This document shows, piece after piece, positions 42,253-51,447 of a stretch of DNA of 64,000 nt. The notes beneath the pieces were generated by a model. The model ran no database searches and was not told the origin of the DNA. It saw only the letters and a program-made list of their open reading frames with translations. The DNA is from Dactylonectria macrodidyma (lineage: Eukaryota; Ascomycota; Sordariomycetes; Hypocreales; Nectriaceae): positions 434,001 through 498,000 of the forward strand of contig JAGMUV010000026.1 in NCBI GenBank assembly GCA_020744425.1. The letters run 5' to 3'. How positions within the stretch are numbered: the first letter of the stretch is position 1; every line of letters starts with the position of its first letter. The position numbers and the translations under genes were made by a program.

Positions 42253-42583
42253 GTTGCGAGAGCTCCTTGTTAGCAAATCCGAGAACGGCCGAAACGCATC
42301 GTTGTCAGTTCCATCGGGTAGATACAGTACTGCACAGTAATGTACTTGTCCAGATTTAGATACGCAGAAGTGTTCAGCCAGCCACGGACAGGCCTCGAAC
42401 GGTATGCCTCTAAACCGTCGTGCAGATCTTAACACTAGCAGAGCTCTTTTGCAGCTTCCTTCAGTAGTCACTTAAGATAAGTGCCATGCATGTATTAGCG
42501 CCGTCACAACACGTTCTCGTACCACACCCCTGTTCAACTATCCTTGTGGGGATCTTCGATGTAGCTAGCTACTGCACTCCTCT
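42253..42583. other. Spacer, no gene
   Basis: About 330 bp between the REase-kinase stop and a truncated LINE copy. Nothing is recognised. Confidence 0.35.
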
Positions 42584-42596
42584 CTGCCAAGGTCAA

Positions 42597-42786
42597 TTGG
42601 CCTTCAAGCAGGCCTGTCAGAGAGAGTCAAGCGAGGCCAAACGAAAGCGATCCAGGGAGAGAAAGTGGGGCTTTACTTTGTGGTCAGGATTGAAGGTGGC
42701 AGAAATGTAAATAGCATAGCGTATTCCATGGCCCTATGAGATCCGTTCTCCCGGGCGTAATAAATCTACTACTCCTATTACTACTA
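42597..42786 (+). repeat. 5'-truncated LINE copy with 13-bp target duplication
   Basis: About 190 bp match the 3' end of the LINE at 29438-34172 (TTGGCCTTCAAGCAGGCC to GGGCGTAATAAATC), ending in imperfect CTA/TAC repeats. The copy is flanked by a 13-bp direct repeat CTGCCAAGGTCAA at 42584-42596 and 42787-42799, a target-site duplication from target-primed insertion. Confidence 0.92.
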
Positions 42787-42799
42787 CTGCCAAGGTCAA

Positions 42800-43318
42800 A
42801 GCGCAACTCCGGACCCTTCTGAGTGTGACGCCGAATGTGCATTGGGTTCCCGACCAGAAGTTTACCCGTGATTCCTCGCAGATCAGGCCTCTTCTCCATG
42901 AGGCAAGCAGAGAAGTGAGATTCTACCCTCGGCAACTTCAGAGAGCTTTAACAATCTAACTGTGATTCACGCGCCCAGCGAGTACTGCAAAGGGCCGCAA
43001 TTAGTCGAAAATTTTGTTCTGATAGACACACACATCGTGTTAACCCATCTTTGATCTCATCTTCCTATCGTCTACACCTGGAGCTCCGGGTAACATGGCA
43101 CAGAAAGTGCGACAGGCCGAAAGCCTTCAGGGGTAACGGTCGGAACGACCCGACTCGTTACCGAAACGTCCCCAGCTAGGGTGTCAGACAAGTGGCTCCA
43201 CAGGGATCATTGTTGGCACCAGTCAATTGATGAGAATTATCAAAGGAGCAAGAACTCAATGACTGGATTCAGTGAGTCACGTTGCTCTTTATACACAAAT
43301 GAAAACATTGCTTGTTTA
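42800..43318. other. Intergenic region, no gene
   Basis: About 520 bp. Only short frames are seen and no domain or signal is recognised. Confidence 0.35.
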
Positions 43319-43404
43319 GGCAGCAGCCTGCTGCTTGACGCTAATTGTGGTCGTTCATTCTCATCGTGAACAAGTTCACGATGATCGTGATTCTTGCCTC
43401 ATTT
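43319..43404 (+). repeat. 86-bp dispersed palindromic repeat, copy 2
   Basis: Inverted copy of 14836-14921, same length. It starts GGCAGCAGCCTGCTGC and ends TTGCCTCATTT, with the central palindrome CATCGTGAACAAGTTCACGATG. Differences from copy 1 are mostly C/T and G/A. Confidence 0.7.
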
Positions 43405-43586
43405 AGACGGCAGCTGCTCCAGTGGGGCCGGGGCTTGATATGCGACATAGGGTCTTCCAGTCGCCGCGCTATACCGAATTGAATTGAATTAATCGTGAGC
43501 CAAGACTTTTCTGTAGGCCTTACGCTATACCCTTTTGAGTTAAATGTGAGCCAAGACTTTTCTTATGTCAGCGACCAACTTGTCAA

Positions 43587-43650
43587 GGGAGGCAATACCG
43601 TCACCGGGCCCGGTGCAAATAAGTCACGTGATAAGTGCACCGGGCCCGGT
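43587..43650 (+). repeat. Solo, truncated MULE-A-type terminal inverted repeat
   Basis: 64 bp matching the outer part of the MULE-A TIR at 47290: GGGAGGCAATACC, two CACCGGGCCCGGT palindromes and TCACGTGA between them. The conserved inner ATCCGTTATGTAAGC is missing and no partner end lies nearby. The flank contains two copies of GTGAGCCAAGACTTTTCT (43496 and 43549). Confidence 0.85.
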
Positions 43651-43902
43651 TTACCTCAGCGAGCTCAGACCATTTGTGGGTCTGCGGGCCGGACTATGCC
43701 TAATCGGCAAGTCACATGCGGTCCTCGACCAAATGGCCTGAGCGCCGTGTCCTAGATTTTTGGCCTGAGTCAAGATCGCTTGCAAGAGAACAATTTAACG
43801 ACTTCAACTTCGTTTTCCTCCGCAACCAGCGGTCGCACGGTAGAACTGATAGGTTCAATCGAGTCCTCTATCCTTGATTGACAGCCCAGTGAAATCTCGA
43901 CG

Positions 43903-45748
43903 ATGTCAGATCAGGCCTCCCCCCGGCGCAGCGCACGACTGAAGCCGACAACTCCGGAAAACAAAGAACGGCCACGAATTGCTCCTTCAATTGCGGGTCG
44001 CCGTCGCGGACGCATCAGATCTCGAGTATGGACTGCAGAAAAGCGAGTAAGCGATATATGCAAATACATGTCCAAAACCCACCACTTGACGCTTGCCGAG
44101 TTCATCCGAGTGTACGTGACAACTCAAGGTGGTGACGGCTATGGAGATCGACCTGCTACACGGGCCAAACGCCTTGCGGACGCGATATACACTCAACCAG
44201 AGGTACTGGAGGCGATACGACAACATCCCGCGTCTGGTGCTGGAGGAATTATCACTGTCAAGGCACTGAGAAAGGAAATGGAGGCGTTGGAAGTGGCCGG
44301 AGGTATGTTTAGTGCCTACAAAGTCGACCGTGGACGAGAGAAGTCTCCACAGGCCGGTATTGGGCGGGAGGAACAGTTTGAAGATGGCCAGAAACCAGAG
44401 GACTACGAGCGCATACTGGACGGCATGCAATTCGGGCAGATGTATGAGCAAGTCCGCACCCGTGCTCTTCTTCTATGTGGACTGCTCGATGATCTCATGG
44501 CGCCCAAGAGAGAAAGGAAAGATCGATCACCACGAGATCCTTCAAAATTCAACCACAGGACTACGATAATCACGTCGATTCTCTGTTATTCTCGAGCCTC
44601 GGAAGGTAGCAACAAGTTTCCCCGCGTATTTGGTGCCTTTCTGCACTCCAATGGCGTGAAACGGCGCGTCCTGAATCTGCTTCACCAGTTTGGGCTTTGT
44701 GAAGGATACTGGGGGGTCCACAAGCATCTCGAAGCCGTGGCAGAACAAGCAAAGGTATCCTCACTGTCTCCCAGTATGGAGGTCGACTGATCGTAAGTAG
44801 GAGACAGTCCGTCGATGCGGCCAGCAGCTGGATGCCTGCGTTGTGTATGACAATTTCGACTATCGAGAAGGAGTCAAGCACCAGCTCATTTCAAACCATG
44901 CAGAAATGCGTTCTGTGACAACGGGAAAAGTTTTCAGAGGCGCCGACATTCCCCCAGGCGGATTGAGGAAGTCGATGCTGCACCGCGAGGTTCCACTTAC
45001 AATAGAGGACCTCCTATACTCTCCTGGTGCAGCAATATACGACGAAACTGCGGCCGAGATTGACACTTACTTCATAGCGGAAGCGATTCGGGCAACATAT
45101 CCCAAATCGGTCAAATCCATCTTCTCTAAGTCCGACATCCCATTCCCCCCTATGCCAATAGTCGAGTTGCTCGGGCTTCGAAAGACAGACAGCAAGACGC
45201 TCGGCCCGATTCTCTTCAACGAAGGTACTCTGGACGGCTCCTACGAGGTTGTGGAGAGTATCTACAAGCACCAGTTCCAACTGGATGACACAGAATTCGA
45301 CAACCGTCTGTTCTTGGCGTTTGGCGATCAGAAAACCTCTTCGCTCATCCGATCCATGCAGGCTGAACAAGTGGACGCATCTGCAGCATACGACAGAAAA
45401 GACTGGCTGATAGGAGTCGCTGCGCTCTTTCACCTGCGCATGAATTTCCTCTGGCTCATGCAAAAGACACATTATGGCAATATGGAACAGCAAGACTCTT
45501 CAACCCTCTATCACAACATCAACTTCTGGGGACGGAAGAATATACCAGCGGATCGTGCGGCCTTTCAGGTTCTGGAAGAGCTGGTACTTCATAGTTTCGA
45601 CGCTCGGGTCGTTGGACTACTGTATATCCGCCTCGAGCAGCGCGGCATCGATACCTCAGAACAAGAGGAGGTCGACAAGGCTATTCAGAAGATGAATGCC
45701 AAAGGTTTCATGGAGGTAGTGGAAGATATTCGCAAATCGACTTTTTAA
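43903..45748 (+). CDS. DUF6589-family protein
   Basis: Two exons, 43903-44754 and 44825-45748, joined by a 70-nt GT-AG intron, give 591 residues. The basic, disordered N-terminus (PRRSARLKPTTPENKERPRI) is followed by a helical region containing LLCGLLDDLMAP and TSILCYSRASEGSNKFPRVF. From the second exon the sequence follows the DUF6589 pattern: VVYDNFDYREGVKHQLISNH, AEMRSVTTGKVFRG, IPPGGLRKSMLH, GPILFNEGTLDGSYEVVESI, FGDQKTSSLIRS, DRKDWLIGVAALFHLRMNF and NINFWGRKNIPADRAAFQ. The many conserved acidic residues (YDNFD, GDQKT, E near the end) and the multicopy distribution of the family in fungal genomes suggest it is transposon-derived, but its function is not established. No frameshift was seen. 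It lies 250 bp from a solo MULE TIR. Confidence 0.78.
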
Positions 45749-46062
45749 TCACTTGCCAGGCGGACAACTTGGAGAAAAACAGTATAAGCTTCAGCCAATA
45801 AAAGGATCAGCATACTATAGAGGCCCATAATATTCCTAATTTAGCGATGACCCCCTGGCAAAATCTACTACTAAAGCAGTGACCCCCTGGCAAAATAAGC
45901 TTCCACCCCTTAATTAAACAAAACTTTAAACATTGCAGCTATTCCAAATCTCATTATTCAGCCTGAAGGGCGTTTTATAATAAGAAGTCCCAACTTCAAC
46001 CTCAATTCCTAATCTCAACTTAATCATTACCTCTTAAATTATCCTTTATCTAGTGGCCTCTT
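45749..46062. other. Spacer with a duplicated TGACCCCCTGGCAAAAT motif
   Basis: About 310 bp of AT-rich sequence. TGACCCCCTGGCAAAAT occurs twice, near 45848 and 45880, separated by CTACTACTAAAGC. It precedes a small predicted gene. Confidence 0.4.
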
Positions 46063-46687
46063 ATGGCAAGAAAGAAAGCTTCTGCGCTTACCCATCCGGG
46101 CAGATCACACCCTACCTTTACCGCTGAAGAAGCCAAAGAACGTGAGCGGCAGCGACAGAGAGATAAGCGTGCGCGTCGAAAACTCGAAAGACGCACAAGG
46201 CGGGAAACCTTAGATACGGAAAATACTGAGAGTACAAGCCATAAAGAGCCCATATTATGGGATGAACACTACAGTAAGATTTAAAATTATATTATTATTT
46301 ATTTATCCTGACTCCCTATTGACAACTAGAGTACACTAACATAAGCCCGTCTTAACAGATGGCGCGTCTAAGGAGGCAGATCTATCTTCTAAACTTCCAT
46401 CCCCCAAGATCAACAGCCATAACGCTTATACGCTGCACCGAGGCCTGGAGGGCACTACAGACCCCAGGGAGATCAGGAGCCATTCCACTACAAGCGAGCG
46501 CGGCGGTCCGTTGTACACCAACTGCGACAGCCCAGGCCCCGATGGTGCTCATGCCACCTGCCGGTACTCCAGTGAGGAAGATCCACTGAATGTTGAAGAC
46601 TCCAGTGGGAAAACTGCATCTAGGTTTTCAAGGCCACCACCAATTTTTATGGCCAAATGTAGTTTTAATATATACTTTATTGTCTAA
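46063..46687 (+). CDS. Small predicted two-exon gene, function unknown
   Basis: Exons 46063-46273 and 46359-46687 are joined by an 85-nt intron with GTAAGA donor, CTAAC branch-like site and CAG acceptor, giving 179 residues. The N-terminus is strongly basic and helical (EERERQRQ-like block AKERERQRQRDKRARRKLER). The rest is polar with no recognised domain. Splicing roughly doubles the frame relative to the unspliced exon, which supports the model, but there is no homology evidence. It may be part of another element. Confidence 0.35.
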
Positions 46688-47185
46688 AAAACATAAAAAA
46701 AGAAGTTTTATTATTATTAAATCGATATTGCTATCGCGGTTTGATGTTGAAGTTGACAACTGGTGCAGCGTTACATTTCCTATTGTGGAATAGTCCAATT
46801 CATGGGTTGAGCGTTACATTTCCTAATATGGTTAATGCATCTAAACTTGCGAGGTTTAGCTGCACAAAGTGACTGCTCATATTATTAGGGTCTAGTAAGC
46901 AATACGGGGGGGTGTTAGACTTCAAAACTTGGTGTAGACAGGGATCAGGTGGCCCGAGCTTTGAAGCCTGATTCCTTGAAGCCAGGCGCAAATTTCATAT
47001 CGAAATATGGGGGTTAGGGATGACGGGTGAGTTCCTAAAACGAAAGTTCTTCAGAACAGAGCAAAAATTATATGGACAATAGAGCAAGGAAAATGAAACC
47101 AAATGAACCTAGTCCCATATTTTTCACTATCCTGTGGAATAAGTTATCGTGGTTTGGAATATTTAATGATTGAAGTTTGACAAGT
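46688..47185. other. AT-rich spacer left of the MULE nest
   Basis: About 500 bp without coding signal. AGCGTTACATTTCCTA occurs twice (near 46768 and 46809). It adjoins the outer end of MULE-B but shows no target duplication with the other flank. Confidence 0.4.
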
Positions 47186-47275
47186 GGCCCCTCATATAGA
47201 CACGACCGGTCGTGCCGTTAAGATCACGTGACTTTCGACACGGCCGGCCGTGCCAATAAGATCCGTTATGTAAGC
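47186..47275 (+). repeat. MULE-B left TIR
   Basis: Order from the outer end: GGCCCCTCATATAGA; 14-bp palindrome CACGACCGGTCGTG; TCACGTGA; palindrome CACGGCCGGCCGTG; then the inner block with ATCCGTTATGTAAGC that is shared with MULE-A. Confidence 0.9.
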
Positions 47276-47289
47276 AGGGAAAGGGGTTC

Positions 47290-47379
47290 GGGAGGCAATA
47301 CCGTCACCGGGCCCGGTGCAAATAAGTCACGTGATAAGTGCACCGGGCCCGGTGTAAATAAGATCCGTTATGTAAGCCC
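47290..47379 (+). repeat. MULE-A left TIR
   Basis: Order from the outer end: GGGAGGCAATACCGT; palindrome CACCGGGCCCGGTG; TCACGTGA; a second identical palindrome; inner block with ATCCGTTATGTAAGC. Same modular plan as the MULE-B TIR with different palindromes. Confidence 0.93.
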
Positions 47380-47669
47380 GATGTGTGTGCGTGAGCAAGA
47401 GATATCCCTCTTCTATTTACAGAAACAGCATCTATTCATGCAATTGAAGAGATACAGTAATTTGATGTGCATACAGCTATTCAATGTGTAATATATCATC
47501 CATGGGCAACGTACCAGACTGCTCGGGGCCGTAACAAACGCACAATGCCTTCTCTCGCATCACCTCAACACCACAGCTATTAAGTGAATCACTTCAACGC
47601 ATGCAATATATAAAGCAGGGCCTTTTCCCTTAAAAGAAGCTCTCTATTCCTTCAAACAGTATCGCAAAG

Positions 47670-48305
47670 ATGTACAACCGCAACCAAAGCCAGCGTCAGA
47701 ACCCTCCAAACTTCACTATCTTTACAGATAGCACAGTAACACCAGCAGGAGGATACTTTCATACAAATGCCAATATCCCAGCTACGCTAAATCCTATTGC
47801 TAACAATCAACATCAAATACGGCGCCCCAATGATCCTCATCCATCAACTGAGCCTACCTTAGTAGACGGTTCGCTCCTTCGATATGCATCGCCAAATTCT
47901 CCAACTACCTCTAATGCTCTCTATGCCCAGAATCCCCAAGCCTTTGCAACAGCCCAGCGTACTCAGTATCTTCCTCAAGGGGATCCTGCTGCTGTGCAGC
48001 AGCGCATATGGGGATATCAGGTTCAGGGAGAATGGCACGTTGCGTATTGGGATCAACAGCTTCAGCAACGGCAACAGCGCCCCTATCCTGATATCAACCC
48101 CCAATGGAGTACATTCAACCTTCAGGCTATGGATCAGGCATACCGGAATCAGCCAGTTGTGATCCCAGGTACAACTTGGCCTTCACCAGCTGTAGGGTTG
48201 GCTACCTATCGGCCAACAATCGTAGCTTTGGAGAATGCAGGCATTCACATTGCGAATATTGATCGAAATGGCTATATTCAGTGGTATTGGCAGGGAAGGC
48301 AGTGA
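47670..48305 (+). CDS. MULE-A second gene, conserved accessory protein of unknown function
   Basis: A 211-residue frame from an ATG at 47670, about 290 bp inside the left TIR, convergent with the transposase (193 bp between stops). It is rich in Asn, Gln, Tyr and Pro (MYNRNQSQRQNPPNFTIF; TSNALYAQNPQAFATAQRTQ; VQGEWHVAYWDQQLQQRQQR) and ends NRNGYIQWYWQGRQ. No known domain, signal peptide or membrane segment is recognised. The same gene, same length and same position occurs in MULE-B, with high amino-acid similarity throughout, which argues for purifying selection on an element-encoded protein. By analogy with maize MuDR, where mudrA and mudrB are convergent, it could assist integration, but there is no visible sequence relation to MURB. 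Confidence 0.8.
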   Translation: MYNRNQSQRQNPPNFTIFTDSTVTPAGGYFHTNANIPATLNPIANNQHQIRRPNDPHPSTEPTLVDGSLLRYASPNSPTTSNALYAQNPQAFATAQRTQYLPQGDPAAVQQRIWGYQVQGEWHVAYWDQQLQQRQQRPYPDINPQWSTFNLQAMDQAYRNQPVVIPGTTWPSPAVGLATYRPTIVALENAGIHIANIDRNGYIQWYWQGRQ

Positions 48306-48497
48306 TCTCTTTAGCTTTGGTAGTTATCTCGCTTATTCAATTGACAGCTACTAAGCCCACTTAACGCAACACTGTAACTCAGCTACAACTCTATCAAATC
48401 AAGCCATTAGGTTATCATAGACATACTCGGAAATTCGCCTTTTCTTTCTCTTTCTAATGATATATACCAGTTACATTTCCCGTCAATCTTGCAAATG

Positions 48498-50984
48498 TTA
48501 GTGGGGGGGGTTCCCACCTCTATACCATTCCTCCTGTAATTCACAATCTCTCTCACAAGCATCCCAGATATGCTGCATCCCTTGCTGCTGTACGAAGGGC
48601 TGCCCTGCCCTCTCTTTCTCTACATTCTGTTCAACCCGTACATTCTCAGCTTTGTCCCAATCAAGATAACTCTTCTTCTCCTCCTTAGTCCACTCTCTGA
48701 TGCTATTGTTCTCCCTGCAATGCCTCCCCATTTGCTTGTAGTCAAGGCACCAGTCATACTCTGCTTTAGTGTACCGCATAGGTAGCCCCATAGCCTTCCT
48801 GTATTGTTGATCGGTCTTGATAGCTTCCCGAGGTAATGTAGCATACCAGGCCTTTCGTGCTTCTTCATATCGTTGGAAGATAGCACGGGGGTCATCAACT
48901 CGTAAGGCAGGCACTGCTGTTACACCTGCTACAGTAACAGTTGCTGGAGAAGATAGTACCCGAGTTGCTGTATGTGTTGTTGTATGTGTTGTTGTGATAG
49001 CTATAGTTTCGGATATTATAGAAGACCCTGATGGGGATGATGGGGATAATGAGCGGGTTATAGAGCGAGTAGATGTGTGTGTTGTTGTGTGCGTTACTGT
49101 AGAGGTATTGGTAGGAGCCTGCAATAGATGTTCGTAACGTAAGGGGCATGCCTTAGAGTTCATCTTATGGCCTAGCTCGTGACATCTTGAGCACTTTGGC
49201 GGTGCCTTTGGTTGCACTGCTTTCTCAACAGCTTCAAATGCAGAAGGCTCCCGCCGTGTGCTTGTTAGTGGCAGCGTTGAACTAGCTGCTAGACGATCAA
49301 ACTGCTTGTAAGGCTCAATAATGAGACAGGGGATTCCAGAGCGTTGGAGATGCCAATGTGAATGGAAATGATGCAGTTGAAGGGGTTCATTCAGCTCTAG
49401 CAAAGGCCGAAGGGCATGAGTACAAGGCAGACCAAGGGTCTTAGTGAATACTCCTGTACATGCAGGATACTCTTTCAGTAGTCGTTCCCGTTGAACCTCA
49501 ACCTTCTGTAGGGCTTCATGTGAGATCCAACCACGTATATTGCCGTACAGTGCCCTAGAGAGCCGAAGAGGTGTGCTGACATGTTGCCGAGCTTGGTTTG
49601 CCTCGAGTTCAGTAAGTTGATTTAACACAACAAGCTTGATGATCCTCCAGGCTTCGAAGAGGTCAACTTTCGAGGATATCAAGTGGCTCTTAACAAGCTT
49701 ATGAATGCCCTCACATCGTGATGTAACGTATTGCTCAAAGTGAAGGTATTGGTTAACCCACGCCTTGACAAACCTCTGCTTATAGGGATCCAGCCAGGTC
49801 TCTATGATATAGCCCACCTCACTGATGTGGTCAGGGATATAGCGCTCTTTGAACTTCTCAAGCTTCTCATTGTAGATATCCTCGGTCGTTGAGGCTACAA
49901 TCTCATGCCAAGAGCTGTTGAACTCCTTCCACTCTGTATGCCCTTCAGGATCGCTTTTATCTCCAGTGAATGCAGGCCTGCAATGAGCTAGAACTGCTTT
50001 GTTGATATGCCATAAGCATAGCAGCGAGATTGACTGAGGGAAGCAAGAGGGAGAGGAAACGGCATTCATCAGAGCAAGGCAGCGATCTGTGAGTATCACA
50101 GACGGAAGGGCTACTCCGTGAAGCTCATACATATACCGCAACCGTTCAAGAACCCAGATGAAGTCATCCTCTTCCTCGTGGCTAAGGAACGCAAATGCAA
50201 CACAGAAGGACCGTTGGCAAGCATCAACACCAACCATATCGAGAAGAGGCATCTTATACTTGTTGGTCTTGTATGTACAGTCCAATATGAGCACTTCAGG
50301 ATATGATTTAAGGTATCCCAGCGACTTCGGATGTGCAAATAATACTGCCACAACTCTGCTACTTTCGTCAAGGCGAAGTTGACTCCAGAAGCCCTCGCTC
50401 TTGAGCTGGTCAGCAAGGGCATGCATATTGCTTTGGCCTTTAGCAAGCTGCCGTTTGCCCCGTGCAATACAGTTGTAGATATCTTGCTGTATAGCAAGTG
50501 TATCTGAGGTTGCATGTAAATAGGATCTAATCTCCTTTGGCGCAATGCCGGCATTGGCGAGTTGTTGGACTGTTGATTCCTCTGGGCCTGATAGTTGACG
50601 ATGCGTTGGATGTGCCAGTTGACTGATGCTTGGCTCGTGATTGTGTTGATCAAAGCCAACCCCAGGGCGATGCCTTAGATGCCAGAAAGTCTTGCATTCG
50701 CTTTCCTTTGCCCTGATAGAGAAGAGGCATCCTGTACGGCGTGTTGTTTGATGAGGCCGTTTCCCAGAGGCCGAGACCGAACTGGGGCGCCCTGAACGGT
50801 CACAGTTGAAGATAACCTCAGTTCTTCCACTCTTTTCCTTCCGAGACCTTCCAACTACAAAGGCATAACCTCGTGGCGCTGCCCAGTTGTTGATTGCTGT
50901 ACGTACTTCCTCCCGTGAGTTGTATTGGCCTTCAGGCGGAAGAGCATCATCAGGGAAGCGAATGGGGATGTCAATTGGATTCAT
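48498..50984 (-). CDS. MULE-A transposase
   Basis: 828 residues from the ATG at 50984 (MNPIDIPIRFPDDALPPEG); a longer non-ATG frame begins at 51056. Order: FAR1-like N-terminal domain (YNSREEVRTAINNWAAPRGY, VIFNCDRSGR, CLFSIRAKE...NHEPS); MULE catalytic core with Asp in LILDCTYKTNKYKMPLLDMV, Asp in SVILTDRCLALMNA, CLWHINKAV, and Glu in YVTSRCEGIHKLVK; SWIM-type zinc finger CTGVFTKTLGLPCTHALRPL; a CCHC-like knuckle CSRCHELGHKMNSKACP; a Ser/Thr-rich linker; and a C-terminal module (WCLDYKQMGRHC, REWTKEEKKSYLDWDKAE, QHIWDACERD). It would bind the palindromic TIRs and cut and paste the element. No disabling change was seen. Confidence 0.92.
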   Translation of the reverse strand: MNPIDIPIRFPDDALPPEGQYNSREEVRTAINNWAAPRGYAFVVGRSRKEKSGRTEVIFNCDRSGRPSSVSASGKRPHQTTRRTGCLFSIRAKESECKTFWHLRHRPGVGFDQHNHEPSISQLAHPTHRQLSGPEESTVQQLANAGIAPKEIRSYLHATSDTLAIQQDIYNCIARGKRQLAKGQSNMHALADQLKSEGFWSQLRLDESSRVVAVLFAHPKSLGYLKSYPEVLILDCTYKTNKYKMPLLDMVGVDACQRSFCVAFAFLSHEEEDDFIWVLERLRYMYELHGVALPSVILTDRCLALMNAVSSPSCFPQSISLLCLWHINKAVLAHCRPAFTGDKSDPEGHTEWKEFNSSWHEIVASTTEDIYNEKLEKFKERYIPDHISEVGYIIETWLDPYKQRFVKAWVNQYLHFEQYVTSRCEGIHKLVKSHLISSKVDLFEAWRIIKLVVLNQLTELEANQARQHVSTPLRLSRALYGNIRGWISHEALQKVEVQRERLLKEYPACTGVFTKTLGLPCTHALRPLLELNEPLQLHHFHSHWHLQRSGIPCLIIEPYKQFDRLAASSTLPLTSTRREPSAFEAVEKAVQPKAPPKCSRCHELGHKMNSKACPLRYEHLLQAPTNTSTVTHTTTHTSTRSITRSLSPSSPSGSSIISETIAITTTHTTTHTATRVLSSPATVTVAGVTAVPALRVDDPRAIFQRYEEARKAWYATLPREAIKTDQQYRKAMGLPMRYTKAEYDWCLDYKQMGRHCRENNSIREWTKEEKKSYLDWDKAENVRVEQNVEKERAGQPFVQQQGMQHIWDACERDCELQEEWYRGGNPPH

Positions 50985-51079
50985 TGTAGCAGAAGAAATG
51001 CGCCGCAGGTTGGATTGATGCTGCAGAAGCTGCTGACAGTTGAATTGGAGGGCCAATTTGCGGTATGTTACCCCTTTTT

Positions 51080-51169
51080 GGGCTTACATAACGGATCTTA
51101 TTTACACCGGGCCCGGTGCACTTATCACGTGACTTATTTGCACCGGGCCCGGTGACGGTATTGCCTCCC
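51080..51169 (-). repeat. MULE-A right TIR
   Basis: Exact inverted copy of 47290-47379. The transposase ATG lies about 100 bp inside it, so the TIR probably contains or adjoins the promoter. Confidence 0.93.
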
Positions 51170-51447
51170 AAGGGGTTCCAAACCTCAAATTGGCACATCA
51201 ATTCAACGATCAATACCTTCTGCGGCTTCAATTCAACGATCAACAGCTTCAAATCAACAATCAAAAGCCCATGTGCCATCAATTCGGCGACCACCAGCTT
51301 TTATGGCATCAATTGAACGGTCAACAGCTTGTGCGGCATTAATTCGCGGCCAACAGCTTCTTCAGTGCCAATTCAACGATCAACCGCTTCTACAGCATCA
51401 GCTCAACACAGCGCCAATTCAACTTATCGCGCCTTTCTTCTACTACA

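Larger units (their letters stand above)
47290..51169. mobile_element. MULE-A, complete Mutator-like element
   Basis: 3880 bp with 90-bp identical TIRs (47290-47379 and 51080-51169) beginning GGGAGGCAATACC. It is flanked by an exact 9-bp duplication AAGGGGTTC at 47281-47289 and 51170-51178, the length typical of Mutator. It contains a transposase (48498-50984, minus) and a convergent second gene (47670-48305, plus). Both frames are open, so this copy looks autonomous and recent. It is inserted in MULE-B. Confidence 0.95.
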
